64,000 bases of DNA from Hypomesus transpacificus (Eukaryota > Chordata > Actinopteri > Osmeriformes > Osmeridae). The stretch covers positions 14,651,420-14,715,419 of the forward strand of contig NC_061077.1 of the NCBI RefSeq assembly GCF_021917145.1, in the 5' to 3' direction. Shown here piece by piece: positions 42,727-64,000 of this stretch. A program made the position numbers and the translations under genes. Under the pieces are notes generated by a model that saw only the letters and a list, made by a program, of their open reading frames with translations, was not told the origin of the DNA and did no database searches. Position 1 is the stretch's first letter; each line of letters begins with the position of its first letter.

Positions 42727-44149
42727 AGGCCCCTTTAACTGGGCCTCCTACCTGCTTTCGCCCTTACCCCTGGGGCCTGGGGCAGGATGAAGGCCCCCCC
42801 TTGATAATTGGACTGTCCTATTATTGGACAGTGAGGGTTTGGTAGTGCTGCGATGTGCCCCCTCCCCCCCCTCCCCATCCACCCAGTATGTGAGAAGAAG
42901 AGTGTAAAGCTGTGTGCCTACTGGTTTAAAGGTTTCTGAGGCTGAAAGGAGCTGTTAATGGATGCATCAGTCCCACAAACACCCCCACCACACCACCATC
43001 GCTAACCTTTTTTTCCCCAGTTGCTGTGATTTCCGGAGGAAAAAAGAAAAACTTCTTTTTACAAGTTAACCTTGACATGATATAGCTTGAAACTTCCTCC
43101 CTATTCTGTTTTTTCATGGTGTGAATGAATGCAACCCACATGTCTGACCAACGATATAAAAACACTTACACACACGTGACAAGATGATTATGGTGTTGTG
43201 CAAAACGATGAGTTAGCATGTACCCAGAGTGCAGAGTAGTAGTACTTCTACTATTACAGCCAACTGTACATTGAATACTATGCCCTACATCCTAAGTACT
43301 CATTGAGATTGTCCAGGTTTGATCCCTGCATGTGTACAGGTTGTTCTTAGATCTTGGTGTGGTACAGTGTCTTGTTTAGCAGCCTCTGTTATATCTACCT
43401 CCTTATTGCTGTACAGCAAAAGGGGGTCAAGTGCAACCTTCGCAGAAGATTGTCAGGTTTGGGGAGTGCACAAGACAACATATGGGTATTTGGTCTAGAG
43501 TGTGAGAGGACTGAACATTTTACTGATAACTGTATTTTATGGCATTGACAGGAATTTCCTTTTGAGTAAGCATACTTCTCACCTTGCACCTCATGTCATA
43601 CAAAGGTATCATTTATTTCCATTTCAGTTGTAGTAGACAAGAGTATCATCTGGCAAATGGAGATTAAGTCATTTGTCCAAATAAAACATGAAGAAAGTCC
43701 CTTTCGAAATGTTTTGAAACTGGTTTTTACACAAATAAAAGATTAGACTCTCACCGCTGGCTTTTGTAATGGACGTTGTGGCCTTTTATTCTTTTGAATC
43801 CGTTTATTTTTAACCCCCCCTTCATTTTGCCTGTTAGTGTCTGCACTGCAGTGAAGAAAACTATACGATAGGAATGTTTAATACAACTGACCACAGCTTT
43901 CCCTTCCTCGGTTGAAATAGTCCAGAACCTCTACATTTATCACTTTCAGCACTGTCGGGGAGACATGTAAAGGACAAGTTGACAGAGAAGGCTTCAGAGA
44001 ATTCTCGCGCGGTTTCCAAGCGGCGTCACGAATGGATTTAAATACATTGAGCTGACGTAGGGATGAACGGAACGACCAACGAACGAAGTAGTTTAAACGT
44101 TGTGTTTCGTTGAATACCTTGCTTTTTAGCATACTAAATATCCTCAAAT
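42727..44149 (+). other. eif2s2 3' untranslated region and srsf6 promoter region
   Basis: AATAAA at 43734-43739 is the best eif2s2 polyadenylation signal. About 410 bases remain before the srsf6 start codon and should hold its promoter and 5' untranslated region. No other gene is seen. Confidence 0.6.
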
Positions 44150-47100
44150 ATGCCTCGCGTGTATGTTGGGCGTCTGAGTTATCATGTTCGTGAAAAAGAC
44201 ATCCAGAGATTTTTTAGTGGATATGGAAAGCTTATCGAAATCGATTTGAAAAATGGGTGAGTCAGCTAGGCGAGCCTACTGTAGCTAGAATAACGTCACT
44301 GGTCGTGAAAATGACCTACTGTAGTGAGCTTAGCTAGGAAATAGTGCAGGTAATGTTCCCTAAATGCCGTGTTAGTTTACTTTTGTTGATGTCAACTGTC
44401 AAAGTTGTAGTTTAGATGTATCTTGCTGTCTAGCCAGGTACAGTAGCGACTTAGTTCATTGCATGGTTCCAACCGCATGGCCAAAATGGCTGTAACGTTA
44501 GCCATGTTTTTGTTAATAGTTGGCTAGCTAGCTGTCCTGCTCCAAATACGCTCCTGCAAGTAATCTTAAAGCAACTTTACGGGCAATGTTGTGTAGAGAG
44601 ACCACGCATAGCATACATTTTGAATTGCATGCTTAATGTTTCAGATACGGATTTGTGGAGTTCGAAGACAACCGGGACGCTGACGACGCAGTGTATGAGC
44701 TAAATGGGAAAGAGTTGTGTGGGGAACGCGTCATCATCGAACATGCCAGAGGACCGCGACGTGACCGGGATGGATACGGTGGGGGTCACGGGGGAAGTGG
44801 GCGCAGTAAGTGCAGTGTATTCAAAAATACTCCTTCTCCCGTTTCTCCTGGAGTTAAGAAATTATGATCTGCATACGTGTAGGAAGTGATCCTGCTGACA
44901 ACTGATAAAGCAGATGGGTCTAACTGGCAGATTCAGCATGTTGAGTGCATGCTATCGGAATAAACGTCAAGAAGCAATCGTAGGTTACTTAATATGGTCT
45001 CTCTTTGCCACGGGGTAGGAATATGATGGTGTAAATACACTTTTTCTTGTAATTTCAATGAACAAGTATACTGTCCATAAGGTTCCCCTCTAGGTTATTG
45101 TGAATACTTCCATCAAAGAAGAAAATGTTCGTTATGTTCCCCTGTCCAGCACTTGATCATGTTTGTGGACAATCAAGGTTGCCTGAAATAGGATCATACT
45201 TTAGTTAACAAAAACAAATATTTTATTAGTTGGATTGATGTATGATTGAAAATGTTCATAATGACCTTCTCTTCCCCAGTGTTAGCTTCCTGGAGGATGT
45301 CAACTTTAAATATATTTTTTTAATTGTCAGCAAATGTATTTACAACTGCAAATACTCATTTGATCATCCATGTAGTCTGGTTAGTTAAATACCATTACAT
45401 GTGAAATGTTTTTTTTTTCTTCAGTTTGATTTTTTTCAACATTAACAAAAGTCCTTGATGTTTCAATTTGAAAGAGTCCAGTTGCGGGCTGAGTCCGAGT
45501 CCATTGAGGCTAAAGATGACTGGCTAAGATGACTGCCTGTCCCGTTTGGCCTTGGCTTTCACCTTACAATGTGTGTGTGACCTTTGCCCCTTGACCCTTG
45601 GCTGACCTAACCGGAAGCCATGATGACAGCAGCCTTTTGCCAATAGACCAGGGGTGATGGTGAGGATTCCCATTGGTTTCTATGTTGACAGAATAAGTGG
45701 AGCGATCATTGTTACCGCTTACTGTAAGTCAGAAAACCAAACTTGATAGTATTTAGGTTGACAACCAGTCAAAACGACAACTCTGTAGTGTAATGATGAC
45801 AAGATGGCAGTCTTACAAAATTGTAAGCAGTTTTGAGGAAGGCCCTTTATCTGTGTTCCTAGGTTCCATGGTGTGCTAGAGCATCACTGTCCATCTGTTG
45901 ACAAGGCTAAAGCACGACAACCGTCTTGCCCAGCCAAACATGCTGTGTAGCTGCTAACAGATACAGTGGTGTTCATAGCAGAGAACCACCTCCCAGAGGC
46001 TGTACAGACTTACTAAGACCCAGTGCCCAAGGCTTGTACCGAAATGTTTGTGTTGACCTCACCAGTGGACACATCATAAGAGTGTAAACCTTACTTCTGT
46101 CCCTGCTAGCAAGCAGTTTCTTGTGTTTAGCTAAGCCCCACAGTCTTAGGGCTGTCTGTACCAGGGTGTCTGGGTCTGACTGTGTGTGTCCTGTCCTCCT
46201 AAAGGCGGTAGTGGTGGTTACAGCAGCAGGAGCCGTACTGGCAGGGACAAGTATGGGCCGCCAGTCCGCACAGAGTATCGGCTAATCGTGGAAAACCTAT
46301 CGAGTCGCTGCAGCTGGCAGGACCTCAAGGTAACAGAAAGAGGACGTGGTGGGTTGCTATCAAAAAAAACTTGAAAGTTTGTTTTTAGATGCCAGGCTGG
46401 TGGTCTGACTTCTGTTTCCGCTCTTGTGTCTGGCAGGACTTCATGCGACAGGCCGGCGAGGTCACGTACGCCGACGCGCACAAGGAGCGCACCAATGAGG
46501 GCGTGATCGAGTTTCGCTCCCACTCGGACATGAAGCGGGCCCTGGACAAGCTGGATGGGACTGACATCAACGGCAGGAAGATCCGCCTGGTGGCGGACCG
46601 GCCCCGCCGCCGCCGTTCCTACTCCGGCAGCCGCTCCAGGTGAGACAATGGGGGCTCCAGGTGAGACAGTGGGGGCTCCAGGTGAGACAGTGGGGGCCCC
46701 GGGTGAGACAGTGGGGGCCCCAGGTGAGACAGTGGGGGCTCCAGGTGAGACAGTGGGGGCCCCGGGTGAGACAGTGGGGGCCCCAGGTGAGACAGTGGGG
46801 GCTCCAGGTGAGACAGTGGGGGCCCCGGGTGAGACAGTGGGGGCTTCAGGTGAGACAGTGGGGGCCCCAGGTGAGACAGTGGGGGCTCCAGGTGAGACAG
46901 TGGGGGCTCCAGGTGAGACAGTGGGGGCCCCAGGTGAGACAGTGGGGGCTCCAGGTGAGACAGTGGGGGCCCCAGGTAAGACAGTGGGGGCTCCAGGTGA
47001 GAGGGAAGGCCCGTAGTAGGGCAGGGGAAGTTGTTGTGCTGCACTCAGGCTTGTAGTGGGGTTTAATGTGCCTGGTCCAGATGACTGTTGAGCAGTGTAG

Positions 47101-47830
47101 CTGGTCCTGTCATTTGACTGGTCCCGCCTCCTCCAGGTCTCGCAGCTGCCGTCGTTCTCGCAGCAGGAGCTCCCAGAGCCGCTCCAGATCTCGCTCCAGG
47201 TAATGTGGCTCTCCTTCCCCTCTCCCTCCCGCCTCTTACCCATAACCCTCTGACCTTTTCTTCTTTATTCTCCTGTAAAAGTACCCCCCCATCCCCATAC
47301 AAAGACAAGTAACTTGAGTGTCCTGAGTTTTTCTAAACATTCCAGGTTTTGTCCCATCTTGCAGTTCTCGTTCCCACAGCCACAAGGGACGGCGTTCCCG
47401 CTCCAGGTCTGACAGGAAGGCTCGTTCCAAGTCGGCCTCCAATAAATCCCGCTCTGGCATGCGCAAGTCCCGCTCCCGCTCAGGCAACAGGAAGTCCCGC
47501 TCCCAGTCCCGCTCCCAGTCCCGCTCCCAGTCCCGCTCCAAGTCCCGCTCCAAGTCCCGCTCCAAGGTGACGTCTGAGCGGGATACCCGCAGCCAGTCCA
47601 AGGAGTCCAAGTCTGTCAGTAAGAAGCCCCGGAGCCGCTCCGCCTCGCCCGTGGAGAATGGGACTGAGGAGCCCACTGCCAAGTCTGGCTCCCCCTCCCC
47701 GCCCACAGACAAGCGTCGCTCGAAATCGGCAGAGAAGCGCTCGGCCTCTCGCTCCAAGTCCCGCTCTCCGTCTCGCTCCAAGTCCCGCTCTCCGTCTCGC
47801 TCCAGGTCTAGATCCACCTCCCAGGATTAG
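44150..47830 (+). CDS. srsf6: Serine/arginine-rich splicing factor 6
   Basis: A nuclear SR protein that binds exonic enhancers and promotes splice-site choice. Six exons: 44150-44256, 44645-44805, 46205-46329, 46437-46639, 47137-47199, 47365-47830; 1125 nt, 374 aa (human 344). RRM1 is at about residues 1-72 ([23 protein letters not shown]1 GYGFVEF), followed by a Gly/Arg linker. The second, pseudo-RRM (about 105-185) has the SR-family signature [20 protein letters not shown]. From about residue 190 the RS domain runs to the end (repeated KSRSKSRS and SRSQSRSQ, end RSRSTSQD). Intron 4 begins with a 17-copy minisatellite of the splice donor. Intron 2 is long, where SR genes often keep a poison exon. 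It sits next to l3mbtl1 as in humans. Confidence 0.96.
46640..46996 (+). repeat. 21-bp minisatellite of 17 tandem 5' splice sites
   Basis: Seventeen head-to-tail 21-bp units start exactly at the exon 4/intron 4 border of srsf6. Each starts GTGAGACAGTGGGGGC (unit 1 GTGAGACAATGG, unit 17 GTAAGACAGTGG) and ends CTCCAG, CCCCAG, CCCCGG or CTTCAG. Each unit border therefore recreates a donor such as CCAG/GTGAGA. Units 3-5 and 6-8 repeat the same three-unit order, a 63-bp higher-order period. A further GTGAGAGG follows at 46997. Because the period is a multiple of three, every downstream donor would keep the TGA at 46641-46643 in frame. Confidence 0.97.
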
Positions 47831-49745
47831 GGTCCCATCAGCCGTCTTCCTGTTTGCTTCATGCGTGTCCTGTAGAACCCACAAGACATCCCTGGAGTGG
47901 GGAGGATGTTGGTGTGACTGACCTAGAGCAGCCCTGGGGGGCGGGTCCTGTGTAGAGTTGACACGATTGGCTCCCACACTGCCGCAGTCACGTAAACTTC
48001 ATCTACACCGTGTAGTTTTGTGGCAGTTGGTAACGCTGCTCATCTTGACTCCCTCCCAGTTTTTCTTTATTGTATATTCATTGTCCATGGAGCTTTTCAA
48101 AACAGGCTTTGTAATGAGGTCAAGCCTGTTCTTTGATTTGAGTTTGATGTTTACTTTGGCTTTAAATGTTATCTTTTGGTCATAACCTGATCAAATACTT
48201 TTGTGGAGCTTGATTTTCTTAATTTAATTTGACATGGAAAAATGTAATGGAGAAGACCTTGATTAAGTCCTTATCTGTCTACTGCTTGTTAAAGGAACAG
48301 GATGTAGTTAGGTATGCCTGATTGTAAATGGAGTCTTGACAGGTTTGTCCTGAGGAGCACCACCAGAATTTGGCTCGTGTCAAGGGTCTTCTACCAAATA
48401 ACTTAAGTTGGGCCCAGTCAACCAGGCTGACATGTTCTCACCTCTGTTCGATGGCCCGTCGCACCCTGAAACACAGCTGAGACTCGGTTCAAATTTATGT
48501 AACCATGTCAATCTTTTTTTGTTTTGTTTTTTATTACATTTAATAAAATTGTATTAAAATGCACTGGTTTGTGTTTTGCATGTGATATGTTTTCAATCCG
48601 TCAATGGGACGTTGAATATAAATTGGGAATCAAACGAGGCTTGTCATTTAACCTTTTACAGCTTGTGGTTTTCAAAATCATCGATGAAATGATATACAGC
48701 CATTATGGAAGTAGGACGGTACATCAGAGGAGAGCTGAGGGTACGATGTATAAAGTGACTGTTCCACGCATGCGCTATGAGACATCTATACGCGCAGGAG
48801 ATACCGCTGGTAAGCCAAATTGAATTTAGGAATGGGATTGATCAGCAAGCATGAACTCATTTTACCGTTACTGTAATCCAATAACCGTCGCAGACATTGT
48901 CATCTTTAAATTGCAATCTTAATAAATGGTAAGATTTAAATTGTTTATGCGCTTGACAGATGCAGCGTGCATGGACTTTAGAATATAATTAGCAATAAAG
49001 CTATATGGTACCACTGGTGTAAAATAAATACATTTTCTGTATAGTGTTATAAGGACGACCGCAGAATGATAATGGTGGTGGCGTTCCTTTTTTCGCTTGT
49101 CATGAAACGACGCTTATTCATTCGAGGTTGCCAGGATTGGTTGGGTTCATTTTTAGAAATAGAATAGTCTCAGCTTTTTCCCTCAATTTGCTCCAAGGGT
49201 TTCTGATCCTCCGCCATTTTAACGGAATTGTTCCGTTTTGAGAAAATTAATAATATAATCTTAGGTTTTTATTTTGTGAATCGACTTTTGTTCTTTGGAG
49301 GTTTTGTAAATTGGCTAAAATTGGGTTTTAAAATGCCATAAAGTCACGCGAGGTGACAGCGAATGAGATTCTGTTTTAATGAAGAGCAATGCCTGTACTT
49401 AAGCTGCCTACTGTACTTTCCATCTCTGTATTGCTTTGGGGATGTATGATACGCAGCCACTGTGTCCCCAGTAGCAATCAGTCAAGAAACCAGTGCAAGT
49501 GCAGTCCAATTGCCACTTCAGTTTCACCTCTTCAAACGGAAATTAATTGAATAACTATGGGCAGTTTTACATTTCTGTCAATGACACCCATTGACTTTTT
49601 CTTGGAAGGTTGAGAACTAATCCATCTCATGAGAGAAGACCATCTGGCATTCACTTACATGAAGTTTCAAACTTTCTGTACTGGAGTAGCTGGTGGTTTA
49701 TCTCGTCTCTTTGTCTTTTTCCAGTGGCAGTGACGGAGGTTGGCC
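47831..49745 (+). other. srsf6 3' end and l3mbtl1 5' region
   Basis: AATAAA at 48542-48547 is the likely srsf6 polyadenylation signal. A possible noncoding first exon of l3mbtl1 ends at 48809 (GCTG before GTAAGC). The exon with the l3mbtl1 start codon begins at 49725 after a good acceptor (CTTTTTCCAG). Confidence 0.5.
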
Positions 49746-56763
<7,018 letters not shown>

Positions 56764-59402
56764 CCCCCCGGCCCCCACCTCCAACCTACATTCTGTCAGC
56801 CGCCGATCATTACGTGCCAAATCCATTCCAAATCTCCCTCACCCATGTCATGTGTTTGGTGTTGGGAACCCATCAGAGTGGGAGGGTGGGAGGGAGGGAG
56901 GGAGGCATGGAGGTAGATAGGGAGGGAGAGGGGGGGGGGGCATGGAGGTAGTTAGGGAGGAAGTGCGGGGGGGGGCAGGTGTGGGGGACAGAGAAGAGAG
57001 AAGAACGTGGACATGGAATGTGGTAAGAGTGAGGAAGCTGAGCTGCTTCACAGCTTGTGCAATAACAGGTCTGGACAGCGCTGAACTGTTGACTTTCCTG
57101 TCTGTGTGAGTAGACTAGTCGTGTGTGAACATCAGATATAGAAGAGGATTCAAATGTTCAAATTGTTGTTGTTGTTTTTTCTTTATGCAAAATATGAGGA
57201 GTTATTTTTGTGACTGTAACTGAAGAAAATTGTAAATGAGAATGTTGACTGATATTTCGGCACATTGTGAATGCCAGGGTATTACCATGCTGCTGTTTAT
57301 GTAATTATAATAAACACTAGGTGGAGCAAATACCCCAGTTTTAGAACTAGGAAGTTCTCAAGCACTGAGTGTGTTTCCATGACAAAAAAACTAATGGAGA
57401 GTTAAAGTTTCAAAATGTTTACATTTTCGGTCAGACATGACTAATTGTTTTGATATTATTTGGTAAATTCAGGTTATTGGAAGTGAATCTTACAAGGGCT
57501 CTGGCTTTTTAGAATAGAACCAATGTGTGTCTCTGGTGGGCTACATGTGTGTAAAAATTACCTTGGGTCAACATGCCATTATTTCCATATGAACAAATAA
57601 ATGTCCAGTTATGTCCGCCTGACCTGCTGTTGGAACAATTGGCCAATACTTAGTCAGGACATATCTACCTGTAAATGTGTGTGTGTACGTGCGTGCGTGC
57701 GCGCGCGCGGGCGTGTGCTTGTCTGTATGTGTGTAAGAGAACTGTATGGGTGAATACGGTTTATGGGTGCGTTTGTACACTATTGACTATAAACCTACCC
57801 ATGATGGTTTGTTTAGCCTACTTTGTATAATATTCCCCTACTGCCTGTATTGTCATTAACAGTATGTGGTGGTGGCAACTTTTAACGAACACCGTTCTTT
57901 TCCATCTTCTTATCTTTTATATTCTACTGCGCAGGCTAGCGCCTTATCCAACTAATGCCTGGTAAACAGTTGATTAACAATCTTACCAACGCAACATCTT
58001 TCGCGTCGTATTTGTTTTAGCGTAAATGTTGGCCATTCGCACAAGCAAAGGTGTTACATTGGTGACAACTAGTCCCTACGTATGTGCGGACATTCTCTCT
58101 GGTTATGACTCTGTAGTCGAAGTATTTGTGGGGATCATGTTAAGAAAGAGTGAGTGTGAGAGAGAGTGCGAGTGAGTAGTTGCGAGAGAGCTCTCCGCCC
58201 CCTCGGTTTAACGTTTCATCAATGATTCACTTTTCTCTTCGGAACCACCCTTTCATGACGTGACCTCTACGGAGCTTTGCTATCTTTGATGATGCAGGCA
58301 AGGCAGCAGCACTCCGAGCTGTCTTCGACACTCGGCCCACTGGAGCTCGCCCCAGACAGTTCACCGACAGCGTTTTCCTGACCGCACCTGTATCAGCCAC
58401 AGGTAAGTTCTCCACACCTCGTCATGAAAAGTTGCTATTATAGTTTTACTGACTTAAGAACGAGAAATACATATCCACCATAACCATATATAGAAATTCA
58501 GCAGGTTATGTAAATGCTTAGAGAGTTAACTTATTCGTAGAACTATAGAAAGTTTGTCAAATAGGAGCACCTATGCAGCCCGAGTCCGTTGGAATCCAGA
58601 CTGCTGAGATTCGAGAATAGATTTTAGACTGTTTTGATTTCATTAGGGATTTAAGGATATTAACTGAGGCTGTGTCAAGGATTTCCAAATGGTCTAAAGA
58701 CTGATGATAAACCTGTTACCTCTAATGTAGAAAGGGGGTCCTGTGACAGTGGAACAATAATGATGAGTCAGAGTCATGCGTTAGATGGACTATAGCAGAG
58801 ATGAAAATCCCTTTAGGCCCGTCGGCAACTGTTGAGGTGAGGTCTGGAATCAACGTGAATCTTGATAAGGGTAACTTAAGCTGTCCCACAGATGTATTCA
58901 CATAAGGCACACACAAACACGCACACACACCTGCACGCACGTACCCGAGAATGTCTGTTTACCATGGAAACATGGTAACATGAAATGTAGTCCTCAAAGA
59001 GAGGACGCTCTCTCTTTCTCTCTCATTCTGCCTGCATTCAAATAACCAAACTCGGACCAAACCAGATCCACCAGTTTCTTAGGGACAAACTGGCATAAGG
59101 GACCAGCAGCCATGTCAAACGCACACATACACATTTACACACACACACACACACACACATACACACACAGCACACAGGCAGTTACTAACACATGCTCTTA
59201 CCTTAGGCTCCATGTCGGTTGCTGTTTTTTAAACAAAACTTTAATCCTCGGGTCCTCTTTCTGTTGTGTGTTCCGTGTAATGTTTGTTTGTCTGCAGGGC
59301 TGTGGTTAAGTTTTCATTGGAAATGTGAATGTATTAAAATGATATTCTGTTCCAGTAGACTCTGATGTAAGCTCCTCAGTGGGCAAGGAATGGACCAGGA
59401 CC
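56764..59402 (+). other. l3mbtl1 3' end, spacer and sgk2 5' noncoding region
   Basis: AATAAA at 57309-57314 is the likely l3mbtl1 polyadenylation signal. G-rich repeats lie at 56880-56985 and a GT/GC-rich run at 57676-57715. A probable sgk2 first exon ends at 58402 (GCCACAG before GTAAGT). The exon holding the sgk2 start codon begins at 59356. Confidence 0.5.
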
Positions 59403-63858
<4,456 letters not shown>

Positions 63859-63869
63859 GTCAGTCTCAT

Positions 63870-64000
63870 CCATCCATCTGTCTGTCTATATATCCATCCA
63901 TCTGTCTGTCTATATATCCATCCATCTGTCTGTCTATATATCCATCCATCTGTCTGTCTATATATCCATCTGTCTGTCTATTTTTCCATCCATCTGTCTG
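63870..64000. repeat. 24-bp tandem repeat at the right edge
   Basis: Units of 24 bp made of CCATCTGTCTGTCTATATAT, repeated at least four times with small changes and running off the window. It lies in the sgk2 intron after the last visible exon. Confidence 0.9.

Noticed and set aside
46640-46996. CRISPR array
   Set aside because: Units are contiguous 21-bp direct repeats without spacers, in an intron of a eukaryotic gene.
46555-47016. Plus-strand open frame with repeated APGETVG units
   Set aside because: Same minisatellite in another frame; the true srsf6 frame stops at 46641-46643 and splices out the array.
46218-47243. Long minus-strand open frame (341 codons) with repeated SPGAPTV units
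   Set aside because: It is the complement of the srsf6 21-bp minisatellite and adjacent exons; the repeat length, a multiple of three, keeps all frames open. No family resemblance.
47236-47977. Minus-strand frames of 193 and 165 codons rich in ERD or GAG repeats
   Set aside because: Antisense shadows of the RS-repeat exon of srsf6.

Overview
This window is a stretch of a ray-finned (teleost) fish chromosome. The genes are split by short GT-AG introns, and those introns are full of CA/CT microsatellites and typical fish repeats: a tRNA-derived SINE ending in AAATGTAAATG, a Tc1-like element, and many small hAT-type elements with 8-bp target duplications. Every recognisable gene is an orthologue of a vertebrate nuclear gene. 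The SINE type weakly suggests a smelt/salmon/pike-like lineage, but I cannot fix the species.

Layout. (1) 1-4583, minus strand: the first six coding exons of a Piezo-family mechanosensitive channel, running off the left edge. This gene was assembled here exon by exon from splice sites and reading-frame phase. (2) 4584-12325: a gene-poor spacer with small repeats and a 1-kb palindrome at 8009-9021. (3) 12326-24578, plus: gnas, the stimulatory G-protein alpha subunit, 12 exons, 379 aa. (4) 27831-30549, plus: vapb, 6 exons, 248 aa, with a SINE and cAMP-response-like motifs just upstream. (5) 33114-35144, plus: chmp4b, 5 exons, 223 aa, including one GC-AG intron. (6) 36936-42726, plus: eif2s2, 9 exons, 332 aa, whose introns hold several nested DNA transposons. 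(7) 44150-47830, plus: srsf6, 6 exons, 374 aa; intron 4 opens with 17 tandem copies of its own 5' splice site. (8) 49746-56763, plus: l3mbtl1, 21 coding exons, 832 aa. (9) 59403 to beyond the right edge, plus: sgk2, first nine coding exons seen.

The plus-strand genes all have orthologues on human chromosome 20, and srsf6-l3mbtl1-sgk2 keep the human order. The genes do not form a pathway; they are a conserved linkage block. The main point of interest is the left end. In humans PIEZO2 lies near VAPA and GNAL on chromosome 18, while VAPB and GNAS lie on chromosome 20 without a Piezo gene. Here a Piezo gene sits next to gnas and vapb. This suggests a whole-genome-duplication partner of PIEZO2 that mammals lost. 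The second is the srsf6 minisatellite, which multiplies a splice donor in the gene of a splicing factor. All exon joins were read by eye and checked only for splice dinucleotides, phase and family similarity.
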